The notes under the pieces were generated by a model that made no database searches, had not been told where the DNA came from, and saw nothing but the letters and a program-made list of their open reading frames with translations. Shown here in pieces: positions 52,363-61,531 of a stretch of DNA of 64,000 nucleotides. The first letter of the stretch is position 1; each line of letters starts with the position of its first letter. Source of the stretch: Sutterella sp. (GTDB lineage: Bacteria; Pseudomonadota; Gammaproteobacteria; Burkholderiales; Burkholderiaceae_F); NCBI GenBank assembly GCA_019418605.1, contig DYBN01000045.1:1-64000 (forward strand). Reading direction: 5' to 3'. The translations under genes and the position numbers were made by a program.

Positions 52363-53552
52363 ATTTTATATTGATTATTTGATGAGATGGAGCTGTATAA
52401 AAGATCTTTCCACATATCATATACAGTTTGGGGGCTAAATTTCAAAACAGTAGCTCTGGCGTTTTTGGAAAGTTTTTTTCTTAATTCATAATCTATCATC
52501 AAACGTTTAAGGCATGCAGCAAAGTCTTCTGGATTGTCTTTTGAAAGAAGCCCGTTTTGTTCGTTGACTATTAGACCATCAACCCCAGGACATGATACTA
52601 GGCCTATGCAGGCCAACCCAGCGGACATCGCTTCCAGTAAGGCTAAAGGAAAACCTTCCTGGGTGGATGGAAAGGCGAAAATTGAAGCACTCGACAATTT
52701 AGAAGAGACATTGTTAGTCGTTCCACATATGGAAACAACGTTTGATAGATTATTCTTTTGTATTAGATGATTTAGTAGTTTCTCGTTGCTTGTTCTGAGA
52801 CCTGATTCACCCCAAAGTTCAATTTTCCATGAAGGGAATTCTTTGTGCAGTAGCGCAAATGCACTAATTAATAAGTCTTGGTGCTTTCGTGTTGTGAGCG
52901 TTCCAACATTTATGATAAGGGGGGTGTTAAGGTCCGAACATTCTCTGTTTATTTCGACGGGGTTGGGAATAGATACAATGCGAGAATTTGGAATGATCTT
53001 CTTTATTTCTGGAACATATTCGTCGGTTAGAACTTGAATGATGCTTTTGTTGGAGAGTAGAGGAAGGAGCCATTTTGAATCAATTCTCTTTTCGATATAG
53101 GATGGCGCAAAGTGAAGTGTCGTAATTATTGGCTTCGTCACGCCTAGTTCATGAACCAACATGCAAGATAACTTTGGCTCGTATGTTACATAAATGTCGG
53201 CTGGTATTGATTTGAGGATAGGTGAAAATCTCGTCGATAATGCTTTAAGTTTTAGATACGCATTTTTTTTGTGAAAGGTGCAACGATTGAGGCTTACCGA
53301 CCGAATTGTTCTGAATAAACCGCTTAAAAGTAGAGGAGTTTTTACATTCGCGCAATTACATAACTTTACTGAATCGTTTAGTGGGTAACCCGGCGTGCTC
53401 CCGTTAACATCGCGGAAAACAATTGAGATCGTGTGGCCACGGTCAGCCATCGCATTGGCAAAACCGATCATCGCTTTTTCTGTTCCGCCTTTGGAGTTAT
53501 TAAAGCGAACAGTTGTGAGCAGAACGATATTCAAAGGGCGGGAGAGTTTCAT
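52353..53552 (-). CDS. GT4-family glycosyltransferase
   Basis: A 399-residue GT-B enzyme. The N-terminal FNNSKGGTEKAMIGFANAMADRGH is the acceptor-side glycine loop, and the C-terminal ASIFAFPSTQEGFPLALLEAMSAGLACIG holds the EX7E nucleotide-sugar motif. It probably builds an O-antigen or capsule unit. It overlaps the preceding GT4 gene by four bases (ATGA), so the two are coupled. The base composition is much more AT-rich than the core genes, a sign of transfer. Confidence 0.88.
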   Translation of the reverse strand: MKLSRPLNIVLLTTVRFNNSKGGTEKAMIGFANAMADRGHTISIVFRDVNGSTPGYPLNDSVKLCNCANVKTPLLLSGLFRTIRSVSLNRCTFHKKNAYLKLKALSTRFSPILKSIPADIYVTYEPKLSCMLVHELGVTKPIITTLHFAPSYIEKRIDSKWLLPLLSNKSIIQVLTDEYVPEIKKIIPNSRIVSIPNPVEINRECSDLNTPLIINVGTLTTRKHQDLLISAFALLHKEFPSWKIELWGESGLRTSNEKLLNHLIQKNNLSNVVSICGTTNNVSSKLSSASIFAFPSTQEGFPLALLEAMSAGLACIGLVSCPGVDGLIVNEQNGLLSKDNPEDFAACLKRLMIDYELRKKLSKNARATVLKFSPQTVYDMWKDLLYSSISSNNQYKIEN

Positions 53553-54748
53553 TTTGAAGAATGAAAAGAGGATTGAATTGGTTTGTTTTGCAAGACATTC
53601 TTAATCAGCATGTCCCATTGAGACCATACTGAAGTCGCAGAAAATTGTTTAGAATCTTTTCTTCCCTGTTTTCCTAACTTATGTCGAAGCGCTTCGTCAT
53701 TTATTAGTTTTTCAAGACAGTTGGCTAAATTGGAAGGGCTTGGATCTGATAAAAGCCCATTGCGCTGATCGTGAATAAGAGAGCATAAGGAAGAACAGTC
53801 ATTGCAGCCAACGACGGGGAGTCCCATTGACATTGCTTCAACGGCAGACAGCGGAAATGCTTCTACTTTAGACGGAAGAACAAAAATAGAAGCTCTTTCA
53901 AGTTTTTTGGAGATGTCTTCAGTGGTTCCACACAGCAGAAAAGATTTTTCTAAATTTTGTTGTTTGAGATAATTCCTGAGCTTGTTCGTGTTGTGATTGT
54001 CAAATCTACCCCAAAATTCAACCTTCCAGTCTGGGAACTTTTTGTTAAGAATGGAAAAAGCCTGTGCCAGAAGCTGTGGGCGTTTGACTTCTGGATCATA
54101 TCTAGATACGCAAATTATATTTTTATTATCTAGAGGAGAGGCCAACTCGTAGTTTGGTGCCACGTTAGGAATGTAAACAATAGGAACGGTGGGAATGAAA
54201 GGGCGACATTCTTGAATGAATTCGGTGCTCAGGACATGTAGCACATTTCCCTTATCTACGGCTTTGTTTAGTTTTTTGTACTTTCCTGTGCTAATCGCGG
54301 ATGAGGGAGCACAGTGATATGTTGTTATAATAGGTGTCGATAAGTGCAGAAGATCTTTAATTATGTATGTAGATTCGAAGTCGTATGCTATAAAAATGTC
54401 GATTTTGTTTTTCAGGGATTTTAGTGCTGACGCAAAAGCGTTTGCCTTCCATTTACATTCAATATCTTTTTTTGCTATGTATTTTGTTTTATCGTCAAGC
54501 CAGAACGTTCTTAGATTTGCGAAGGCGTGGCGTGAAAACAGTGGTGGGCGTGTAAAGCAATTGATAAATGAGACATTTTTATCTAAATAAAAAGAAGGAA
54601 GCCCTTCATTCTTGTCGCAACATAAAATAGAGACATTATAGTCAAGCTTAACAAGAGCATTTGCCATGTCGCAAAGCACTCGTTCTGCGCCTCCTACCAT
54701 GCCAACTAATCTGTGGGTTGTTATTAAGACAATATGCTTTTTTGACAT
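53549..54748 (-). CDS. GT4-family glycosyltransferase
   Basis: A 399-residue GT-B enzyme, a diverged relative of the next gene. VGMVGGAERVLCDMANALVKLDYN and ASIFVLPSKVEAFPLSAVEAMSMGLPVVG mark the two lobes, with the EX7E motif in the last. ATG 54748 is chosen (MSKKHIVLITTH). A TTG 12 codons upstream has no ribosome site. It lies 50 bases after the fadD stop on the same strand but differs sharply in base composition. Confidence 0.87.
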   Translation of the reverse strand: MSKKHIVLITTHRLVGMVGGAERVLCDMANALVKLDYNVSILCCDKNEGLPSFYLDKNVSFINCFTRPPLFSRHAFANLRTFWLDDKTKYIAKKDIECKWKANAFASALKSLKNKIDIFIAYDFESTYIIKDLLHLSTPIITTYHCAPSSAISTGKYKKLNKAVDKGNVLHVLSTEFIQECRPFIPTVPIVYIPNVAPNYELASPLDNKNIICVSRYDPEVKRPQLLAQAFSILNKKFPDWKVEFWGRFDNHNTNKLRNYLKQQNLEKSFLLCGTTEDISKKLERASIFVLPSKVEAFPLSAVEAMSMGLPVVGCNDCSSLCSLIHDQRNGLLSDPSPSNLANCLEKLINDEALRHKLGKQGRKDSKQFSATSVWSQWDMLIKNVLQNKPIQSSFHSSK

Positions 54749-54798
54749 GCGAAATTTGAATAGATGTTGCGAGTAAAAAGTCAAAGTGAGATAGAGGA

Positions 54799-56484
54799 TT
54801 AAAGTGTCTCAAGTTTTCTACGGAGTATTTTCCCCACAGCTGTTTTTGGAAGTGAATTGACAAAAACAATCGTTCTTGGGCACTTGTACCCTGTTAGTCT
54901 GGCACGGCAATACTTCACCACATCTTCCCGGGTGAGAGCAGGGTCTTTTTTAACGATTACCGCCTTGACGGATTCTCCTACGCGGGGATTCTTGACGCCG
55001 ACGACGCCGCATTCCAAAACGCCGGGCATGGAGGCGATGACGCTTTCGATCTCGTTGGGATACACGTTGAGCCCGTTGACGATGATGAGATCCTTCATGC
55101 GGTCGGTGATCGTGATGCATCCGTCGGCATTCATGAATCCGACGTCGCCGGTACGCAGCCAGCCGTCTACGAACACATTGGCGGTTTCATCTGGCTTTTC
55201 CCAGTAACCCTGCATGACCTGCGGGCCCTTGACGCAGATTTCGCCCGTGTGTTCGGCAATGTGTTCGGCGTCAGGGGCAAAGCCTAGGTCCTTGAACATT
55301 TCGCCGCGAATCGACACAAGCGTTGAGGGAAGGGGGTAGCCAACGGTTCCGTCCCAAGCAGAATTGGGGCGGTTGCCGCAGACGCCGGGACTTGTTTCAG
55401 TGAGGCCATAGGCTTCCAGAATGTGGCACCCCGTAACTTCAAACCAGCGGTCGGCGACACTTTTTTGAACCTGGGCGCCGCCTCCGACCGTCATCTTGAG
55501 GCGGGTAAATTTGTGCGCCCGGAACTCTTTGTTGTTTAAAAGGGCATTAAAGAGCGTGTTGACGGCGGGGATGACCGAGAAGTCCCATTTCTTGATGAGC
55601 TCGACAAGGGCCGGAATGTCGCGCGGGTTGGGTACCATCACCTGCGTTGCCGCCATTTTGGAAAAGCACAGCGTCGCCGTCAGACTGAAAATGTGATAGA
55701 GAGGGAGGGCCGTCAAGGCGACTTCTTTTCCTACCTCAAAACTTTGGCTAATCCACGTGCCGGTCTGTTCGACGTTGGCAAGCACATTGCGGTGCGTGAG
55801 CATCGCGCCTTTGGCAACGCCCGTGGTGCCGCCCGTGTACTGCAAAAGCGCGACGTCGGTGTTGTTAAGCGTGATGGGCCGGTAGCCTCTCGCGCGCCCT
55901 TCGGCAAGAGCCGCCCGGAAGTTGACGTGACCCGGCAGGCTGAATTCCGGAATCATCTTCTTGACGTAGCGCACGTAGAAGTCAGCGAGAATGCGCTTGT
56001 GAAACGGCAGCATGTCGCCCACTTTGGTCGTGATGATGTGCTCAACGGGCGTCTCGCTCAATGTCTGCTGCAGCGTCTTGGCGAAGTTCTCGATGATGAC
56101 GATGGCTTTGGCGCCGCTGTCGGAGAGTTGGTGGCCAAGCTCGTGCGAGGTGTAGAGCGGATTGACGTTGACCGCGATCATTCCAGCTCGAAGAATGCCC
56201 AGAAGCGCAATGATGTACTGCAGAAGGTTGGGCATCATCAAGGCGACACGGTCGCCAGGCTTGAGGCCTCGGCGCGTCTGCAAAAAGCCCGCAAAATCCT
56301 TCGAGAGTTGATTGAGATCCTCGTAGGTGAGCTTGCGGTCCATGCAGACGAAGGCCGTGTGGTCGCCGTGCGTCTTGGAGACTTCGTCAAAGAGGGCGGG
56401 AATCGAGGCGAAGCGGTCGGGATTGATTTCGGCAGGTACGCCTTCGGGATAGTGGGCAAGCCACGGGAGAGTCGTGTTCTGCAT
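54799..56484 (-). CDS. fadD: Long-chain fatty acid-CoA ligase
   Basis: A 561-residue AMP-forming ligase. The phosphate loop is LLQYTGGTTGVAKGAMLTH, followed by ILEAYGLTETSPGVCGN, GWLRTGDVGFMNADG and the C-terminal lysine region PRTIVFVNSLPKTAVGKILRR. The length equals E. coli FadD (561). It activates fatty acids with CoA and ATP. ATG 56484 gives MQNTTLPWLAHYPEGVPAEI, the family start. Its 3' end is slightly more AT-rich, near the join with the glycosyltransferase block. Confidence 0.94.
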   Translation of the reverse strand: MQNTTLPWLAHYPEGVPAEINPDRFASIPALFDEVSKTHGDHTAFVCMDRKLTYEDLNQLSKDFAGFLQTRRGLKPGDRVALMMPNLLQYIIALLGILRAGMIAVNVNPLYTSHELGHQLSDSGAKAIVIIENFAKTLQQTLSETPVEHIITTKVGDMLPFHKRILADFYVRYVKKMIPEFSLPGHVNFRAALAEGRARGYRPITLNNTDVALLQYTGGTTGVAKGAMLTHRNVLANVEQTGTWISQSFEVGKEVALTALPLYHIFSLTATLCFSKMAATQVMVPNPRDIPALVELIKKWDFSVIPAVNTLFNALLNNKEFRAHKFTRLKMTVGGGAQVQKSVADRWFEVTGCHILEAYGLTETSPGVCGNRPNSAWDGTVGYPLPSTLVSIRGEMFKDLGFAPDAEHIAEHTGEICVKGPQVMQGYWEKPDETANVFVDGWLRTGDVGFMNADGCITITDRMKDLIIVNGLNVYPNEIESVIASMPGVLECGVVGVKNPRVGESVKAVIVKKDPALTREDVVKYCRARLTGYKCPRTIVFVNSLPKTAVGKILRRKLETL

Positions 56485-56606
56485 GATGTTGCCTGAGCCT
56501 GTAGCGGCGGGAGCGAAAAAAGTGACGGCGGATCGATTCAAAGACGATGGCAAAAGGTCAGGGAATGCCGGCCATGCGGCTTTGACAGCCGGGCAGGGCC
56601 CTGCGT

Positions 56607-57161
56607 CTAAAGCCGCCTTTGCAGCTTGTCCAGAAGCAGACAGTGGCGTGCATAGTCCTTGACGTCTTCGTAATCGGTGTAGTCAATGGTCAAGCTGGGA
56701 TCGGTCGGGCCGTCCGTGATGCGCATGATGATCTGGATCATGAAGCGCTCGAAAAAATTCCAGTGCGGGTAGTCGACTTTGCCTGCAAAGCACTTGAGGT
56801 CGCGGGGCTTCCAAGGCGAGCGGCGAACAAACTTCTGCAGGTAGCGGTTTCCTTCGGGCGTGGCCTTTAAAGGCGAGCGCGCCACGACGGTGACGTTAAA
56901 AAAGCTGTTGGGCAGGCGATCGAGCTCTTCGCGGAATTTCTCCACGAAGTCCCAGACAACCTTGTTGTAGACGCCGTAGACGATCGGAGAGCCGACGATG
57001 GCAATGTCGTACTTGTCCCATTGCACGCCTTCGCGCACGCACTCCATCATTTCCATCATGTCGCAGGCGTGCCCATCTTCGAGAATGGTCTGCTGAATCG
57101 TGCGGGCGATGCGGGCGGTGTGACCGGCATGGCTGTAGTAGGCCATGAGGACGTGTTTCAT
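56607..57161 (-). CDS. hemG: Protoporphyrinogen IX oxidase, HemG type
   Basis: A 184-residue flavodoxin-fold protein. MAYYSHAGHTARIARTIQQ is the FMN phosphate loop, YDIAIVGSPIVYGVYN the second loop, and NVTVVARSPLKATPEGNRYLQKF with FFERFMIQIIMRITDGPTD matches the HemG-specific insert and C-terminus. HemG oxidises protoporphyrinogen using menaquinone, suited to anaerobic respiration. A general flavodoxin-like oxidoreductase is a less likely reading. Confidence 0.88.
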   Translation of the reverse strand: MKHVLMAYYSHAGHTARIARTIQQTILEDGHACDMMEMMECVREGVQWDKYDIAIVGSPIVYGVYNKVVWDFVEKFREELDRLPNSFFNVTVVARSPLKATPEGNRYLQKFVRRSPWKPRDLKCFAGKVDYPHWNFFERFMIQIIMRITDGPTDPSLTIDYTDYEDVKDYARHCLLLDKLQRRL

Positions 57162-57560
57162 GAGCTTGAATCTCCAGATCTTTCGGGCTTTGGGAACGGG
57201 AGCGCCGCCCGCTCGTCCTGCGCCCCATCCGTGCAAGATGGCAACAGACGACTAGGCGCAAAGAGCGGGTGCCGGAGCGTTGTATTTTCCCAAAGGACAA
57301 GTCGATTTTAGCGGTTTGCGCCGGCGTGCATCGACAAGGGCAAAACCGCAAAGGCCGCACAATGGCCGCAGTCTTGCGCAAAAAGCGCAAAAGACCTAGC
57401 AAAAACAATGCTTTCCTGTCTAAAATTAGCCCTTTCCTGAGACCGCGCAACAGCGCGGTTTTCATTGACACATTCAATCGTTAGATTTTTTTCAGCCCCT
57501 TGCCGACAAAAAACGGTCGTCCGAAACAAACGCGGCCGCAGCAACGGGGCGAGGCAATGT
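57162..57560. other. Divergent region between hemG and infA
   Basis: 399 bases without a gene. A consensus -35 TTGACA (57465-57470) faces infA, but the -10 region is weak. There is an AT-rich patch with TAAAAT near 57420. Confidence 0.4.
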
Positions 57561-57827
57561 ATGGCAAAAGAAGACCTTATTGAAATGTCCGGTCAGGTGC
57601 TCGAAGTGCTCCCTGACGCCCGCTATCGCGTCAAGCTCGACAATGGTCACGAGCTGATCGCCTACACCAACGGCAAGATGAGAAAGCACCACATCCGCAT
57701 TCTTGCCGGCGACAAGGTGTCGCTTGAGCTCTCCCCCTATGACCTCACCAAGGGGCGCATCACGTTCCGTCACTTGGAGGGACGCCCGCCGGTGACGAGC
57801 ACTTCGAATCAGGCGCGCCGCCGCTAG
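57561..57827 (+). CDS. infA: Translation initiation factor IF-1
   Basis: An 88-residue OB-fold protein: AKEDLIEMSGQVLEVLPDAR, FRVKLDNGH-type YRVKLDNGHELIAYTNGKMRK, and the basic tail of about 15 residues (EGRPPVTSTSNQARRR). The tail is longer than in E. coli IF-1 (72), as in the second infA type of betaproteobacteria. It stands alone, followed by a terminator. Confidence 0.95.
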   Translation: MAKEDLIEMSGQVLEVLPDARYRVKLDNGHELIAYTNGKMRKHHIRILAGDKVSLELSPYDLTKGRITFRHLEGRPPVTSTSNQARRR

Positions 57828-57840
57828 GAGCAAATGTGAA

Positions 57841-57879
57841 AGGCTTGCCGCACCGATGAATTCGGGGCAAGCCTTTTTT
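57841..57879 (+). terminator. infA terminator
   Basis: AGGCTTGCC (57841-57849) pairs perfectly with GGCAAGCCT (57866-57874), followed by TTTTTT. Confidence 0.9.
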
Positions 57880-57927
57880 AAACGGCAGCTGCACCAAGTA
57901 CAGAGTCCTTGGGGGAGAAAACCGGGT

Positions 57928-59442
57928 GTGAGTTTTCAGTCAAATGCCGGCTTTGCCTTCGGCATGCCGCCTGAATTTTTCTTTGACGCGCCTGAGGCGA
58001 CCCCGGGCGCGGCGGCGCTTGACGTTGCGCAGCTTCTGCGCGAGGTCAAGGCGGAGCTCTCTGAGCTTTGGGGAGAAATCCGCGTGCAGGGCGAGCTGCG
58101 CTCGTTCAAGGCCTATCCCTCGGGCCACATTTACTTTGACCTCAGAGACCGCAAGGAAGACGCGCTGTTGAGCTGCGTCCTTTTTCGCCGGGACGCCCAG
58201 CGCCTGAGTTTTCGCCCGAAAGTGGGCGATCTTGTTGAGCTACGGGGGTCTCTGAACATTTACGAGCCGCGAGGGCAGCTGAACTTCATTGCGCGGCACA
58301 TGAAGCCTGCGGGCGCCGGAGACCTGTTTGCGCAGTTTCAGGCTCTCAAGGAAAAGCTTGCGGCGCAGGGGCTCTTCGCACCCCAAAGGAAAAAGCCGCT
58401 TCCTCTCTATCCCGACGTGATCGGGATCGTGACGAGCCCGGAGGCGGCGGCGCTGCGCGACGCCGTGCGCACGCTCAGGCTCAAGGCTCCGTGGGTGAAA
58501 ATCATTCTTTACCCGGCAAGCGTGCAGGGAGATGCTGCTGAAGGCGAGATCATGCGCGCGCTTGAGGCTGCCGCCGCCAGGCGCGAGGTCGACGTGCTGC
58601 TTTTGATTCGCGGCGGCGGCTCCATTGCCGACTTGTGGAGCTTTAATTCCGAGGGCATCGCGCAGACGCTTGCCCGAATGCCGATGCCGGTCATCTCCGG
58701 CGTTGGACACGAAGTGGACTTTACGATTGCCGACTTCGTAAGCGACGTGCGGGCAGCAACCCCCACGGCTGCGGCCAATCTTGCGGTTGAGCACTGGGTG
58801 GCGGCCGCGCAGCGGCTGGAAACCCTCAACGAGAAGATGCGCGCGCGCGTGCGGGGCTCGGTTCAGTTGGCGCACATGCGGCTTGAGCGTGCTGACAGGC
58901 TTTCCATGGCCTACAAAATGCTGCTGCAGCAGGCTCGCGCCAGGCTTTCGGCCGCAGGCGACGTCAAGCGCCTTCTCACCGATTATCTCGATCGGCTCGC
59001 GCAGCGTCTCGATGGTCTTCAAGCCGACCTTGACGGCGGCATTGAGCAGCGCCTGGCGCAGCTCGAAAGGCGTCTTGTTGTTGCGAAAATGCGGCTTGTC
59101 GCCCGCAGGCCTGACGCTCGCGCGCAGCAGCTTGCGCTGCGCCACGCGCAAGAAGCGCTCATGCGCGCCGCCCTGCAGCAAATCAATTCTGGGCGCGAGC
59201 GCCTCAAGGCGCTCTCTTTGAGGCTCGATGCTCTTGATGTGGCCAAGGTGCTTGCCCGCGGCTACGCCCTTGCCTTGGGGCCTGACGGGAGCGTGGTGCG
59301 CGAAGCGCAAAAGCTTTCAAAGGGCGACGCCCTGACGCTTGTCTTTTCAAGCGGACGCGCGCAGGCCAGCGTGACGGGCGTTGATTGCGCCTCGCGCAGC
59401 GCGCAAAAACGGCCGAAAAATCATCTCCCGAAGAGTTTATGA
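57928..59442 (+). CDS. xseA: Exodeoxyribonuclease VII large subunit
   Basis: A 504-residue nuclease subunit. N-terminal OB-fold (LSELWGEIRVQGELRSFKAYPSGHIYFDLRD), core with GIVTSPEAAALRD, RGGGSIADLWSFNSE and PVISGVGHEVDFTIADFVSDVRAATPTAAA, then a long coiled-coil region (about residues 260-400) with many Arg/Leu/Gln heptads, and the C-terminal VLARGYALALG. GTG 57928 has GGGGGAG before it. An ATG at 57856 lies in the loop of the infA terminator and is rejected. The small subunit XseB is not in the window. Confidence 0.95.
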   Translation: MSFQSNAGFAFGMPPEFFFDAPEATPGAAALDVAQLLREVKAELSELWGEIRVQGELRSFKAYPSGHIYFDLRDRKEDALLSCVLFRRDAQRLSFRPKVGDLVELRGSLNIYEPRGQLNFIARHMKPAGAGDLFAQFQALKEKLAAQGLFAPQRKKPLPLYPDVIGIVTSPEAAALRDAVRTLRLKAPWVKIILYPASVQGDAAEGEIMRALEAAAARREVDVLLLIRGGGSIADLWSFNSEGIAQTLARMPMPVISGVGHEVDFTIADFVSDVRAATPTAAANLAVEHWVAAAQRLETLNEKMRARVRGSVQLAHMRLERADRLSMAYKMLLQQARARLSAAGDVKRLLTDYLDRLAQRLDGLQADLDGGIEQRLAQLERRLVVAKMRLVARRPDARAQQLALRHAQEALMRAALQQINSGRERLKALSLRLDALDVAKVLARGYALALGPDGSVVREAQKLSKGDALTLVFSSGRAQASVTGVDCASRSAQKRPKNHLPKSL

Positions 59443-59531
59443 TTAGGAGCAGGCGCCGAGAGCCCGGAGCAAGAACTTCCCGGTCAGGCGTCTTTGCAAT
59501 TTGTCAACACGTTTGATTCAGGAGAATTCCG

Positions 59532-60179
59532 ATGAGCCAGTTTGTTTTGCCCAAGCTTAAGTACGAGTTAAACGCGCTTGCTCCTGCTCTGAGTGAAGAA
59601 GCCATGCAGTACCACTATGGCAAGCATCACCAGAACTACGTCAACACGCTCAACAACCTCATCAAGGGCACCCAGTTTGAGGCAGAGTCTCTGAGGGAAA
59701 TCATCAAGACGAGCCAGGGTGCCATTTTCAACAACGCCGCGCAGGTCTACAACCACGCCTTCTTCTGGCAGTGCATGACGCCCAACGGCGGCGGCGCCCC
59801 CAAGGGCGAGCTGCTTGAGGCCATCGAAAAGAAGTGGGGCTCCTTCGACGGGTTCCGTGAGCAGTTCTCGGCCGCTGCAGCCGGCAACTTCGGCTCTGGC
59901 TGGACTTGGCTTGTCAAGCGCCTGGACGGGGAACTTGAAATCTACTGCACGTCGAACGCGGGCACGCCCCTGACGGAGCACTTAAAGCCCATCCTGACGA
60001 TCGACGTCTGGGAGCACGCCTACTACATTGACTACCGCAACAACCGTGCGGGCTTCATTCAGGCCTTCTTCGAGAAGCTTGTGAACTGGGACTTCGCCGA
60101 ACGTCGTTTCGCGGGCGAGCCCTGCGACTGCAATTGCAAGGAAGACAGCTGCTGCTGCGGATGCGGCTGCGGCGGCTAG
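59532..60179 (+). CDS. sodB: Iron superoxide dismutase with Cys-rich C-terminal tail
   Basis: A 215-residue Fe/Mn superoxide dismutase, cytoplasmic. Metal ligands are in YHYGKHHQNYV (His28), NHAFFWQCM, and DVWEHAYYIDYRN (Asp and His). FQAQFGSF-like features favour the iron type. The canonical enzyme ends near NWDFAERRF. Here about 20 more residues follow, EPCDCNCKEDSCCCGCGCGG, with eight cysteines. That tail is unusual and may bind a metal. The gene is monocistronic, with GGAG before the ATG. Confidence 0.93.
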   Translation: MSQFVLPKLKYELNALAPALSEEAMQYHYGKHHQNYVNTLNNLIKGTQFEAESLREIIKTSQGAIFNNAAQVYNHAFFWQCMTPNGGGAPKGELLEAIEKKWGSFDGFREQFSAAAAGNFGSGWTWLVKRLDGELEIYCTSNAGTPLTEHLKPILTIDVWEHAYYIDYRNNRAGFIQAFFEKLVNWDFAERRFAGEPCDCNCKEDSCCCGCGCGG

Positions 60180-60288
60180 AAGTCAAAAGCAAACGGTCCC
60201 CGCTTTGCGCGAAGCCGCGTGAAAAGGGGGCGTTGAACAAATCAAGATGCGGACTCCAAGCGGGTCCGCATTTTGATTTGGGAAGAAG

Positions 60289-60765
60289 TCAATGGGCGAT
60301 CGGCGCCTTGCAAAATTCAGGGCTTAGAAGCGCCTTGATGCGCTGCCCCGAGCGCACCCCGTGCGCGGCAAACCACCCCTCGTTCATTTCAATCACCGAC
60401 AGCGTGGGGCCCTGCGAGCGGTGCAGGTCGAGCGTTCCCTTTCGCATCGTCTCGATATTGATGATCCGGCCGCAGGCGTCAATGAAGGCCGCGTCGAGAT
60501 CGATGCGCGTGTTTTTCATCCACATGGCGACGCTGCGCGGTTCGTTAAAGACAAAGAGCATGCCGTGGTTTTCGTCGAGATGATCGCGGTTCATGAGGCC
60601 TGTGCGCTGCTCAATTGTGCTTGAGGCGATCTCGAGCGTGACGCGCTCGCCGCCGATGACGAGCGTTGTGGTGCCCTCAGCAAGAACCGACGCTGAGGCG
60701 AAGAGCGCAAAAAGACCGGCCGCATGCGGCAGGCTCAAGAGGCGGCGCAGGGAAAAGGACGGCAT
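60289..60765 (-). CDS. DUF192-family exported protein
   Basis: A 158-residue protein with a signal peptide (AAGLFALFASASVLA, cut near residue 29). The DUF192 signatures are LEIASSTIEQRTGLMNR, HGMLFVFNEPRSVAMWMKNTRIDLDAAFID and CGRIINIETM. The function of the family is unknown. ATG 60765 precedes the signal peptide at once. It is convergent with sodB. Confidence 0.9.
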   Translation of the reverse strand: MPSFSLRRLLSLPHAAGLFALFASASVLAEGTTTLVIGGERVTLEIASSTIEQRTGLMNRDHLDENHGMLFVFNEPRSVAMWMKNTRIDLDAAFIDACGRIINIETMRKGTLDLHRSQGPTLSVIEMNEGWFAAHGVRSGQRIKALLSPEFCKAPIAH

Positions 60766-61182
60766 GGCAGGACGCTGCAGACAATTGAAATGCAAAAGAC
60801 CGAAAACTCTCGTCTAAAGTATACAAAGCGAGCGGCCGGGCGATGCCGCATTGGCAAAACAGCCGCGGCCGGAAATGCTTTTTTGGGGCGCCTCGGGCGT
60901 GATTGAAGAGGGGGGAACAAAGGTAGTGTTTTCCCTGTTTAAGGCCTGAAAACAAGGCAAAAAAACGGAAAAATTCGCGATGCGGGGGTAATCTAGCGCG
61001 TGCAGTCGAGCCTGCCCGGGAAAGGAAGATAGTGCCTTTGGCCGCAGGGGAGGTCTGTTGAAGCGGCGAACAATTCATTTAACGATACATAGCCGCGGCT
61101 CTCCGTCTTTTGTTGTTGCAACAGGCGCGGTTGCCTGTTCGGAAGACAGGAGGCAAAACTAGACTAGAAGGGAGTAGGAAAA
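60766..61182. other. Long 5' region of the cold-shock gene
   Basis: 417 bases without a protein gene. The last 120 bases (from about 61062) have several small stems, such as TTGTTGTTGCAACAG near 61109-61124 and the GCCTGTTC/GAAGACAGG pair around 61132-61150. A long structured leader is common in csp messages and can act as an RNA thermosensor. That role is inferred here. Confidence 0.45.
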
Positions 61183-61389
61183 ATGGCTCAAGGTGTAGTC
61201 AAATGGTTCAATGACGCCAAGGGATTCGGCTTTATCACGCCCGATGATGGCGGCGAAGATCTGTTTGTGCATTTCACCGCAATTGAAATCGAAGGCTTCA
61301 AAACTCTCAAGGAAGGCCAGAAGGTGAGTTTTGAGGTGGTGGCCGGCCCCAAGGGCATGCAGGCCGCACACGTCAAGCCTGAGAAGTAG
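61183..61389 (+). CDS. Cold-shock domain protein (CspA family)
   Basis: A 68-residue single OB-fold protein. RNP1 is KGFGFITPD and RNP2 is DLFVHFTAI; GVVKWFNDAKGFGFI and the C-terminal GPKGMQAAHVKP are standard. It binds single-stranded RNA and DNA. GGGAG lies nine bases before the ATG. Confidence 0.96.
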   Translation: MAQGVVKWFNDAKGFGFITPDDGGEDLFVHFTAIEIEGFKTLKEGQKVSFEVVAGPKGMQAAHVKPEK

Positions 61390-61440
61390 TGGTTTGCGCC
61401 ATTGGCCCCTGGAGCAGGGAAGCTTCGGGGTCGGTGACAT

Positions 61441-61491
61441 GAAAAACCGCCGCATGAAAAGGAAGTGCCTTTTTTCATGCGGCGGTTTTTC
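61441..61491. terminator. Bidirectional terminator between csp and icd
   Basis: The 20-base arm 61441-61460 (GAAAAACCGCCGCATGAAAA) pairs perfectly with 61472-61491. The A- and T-rich ends give a U-tail on both strands, serving csp on the plus strand and icd on the minus strand. Confidence 0.92.
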
Positions 61492-61531
61492 TTTGCCCGC
61501 CGGCCAAAGGGCCGGCGGAAGGCGTGCGGGC

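Noticed and set aside
57856..57927. Upstream ATG start for xseA
   Set aside because: The ATG lies inside the loop of the infA terminator hairpin. The GTG at 57928 has a better ribosome site and the family-like N-terminus follows.
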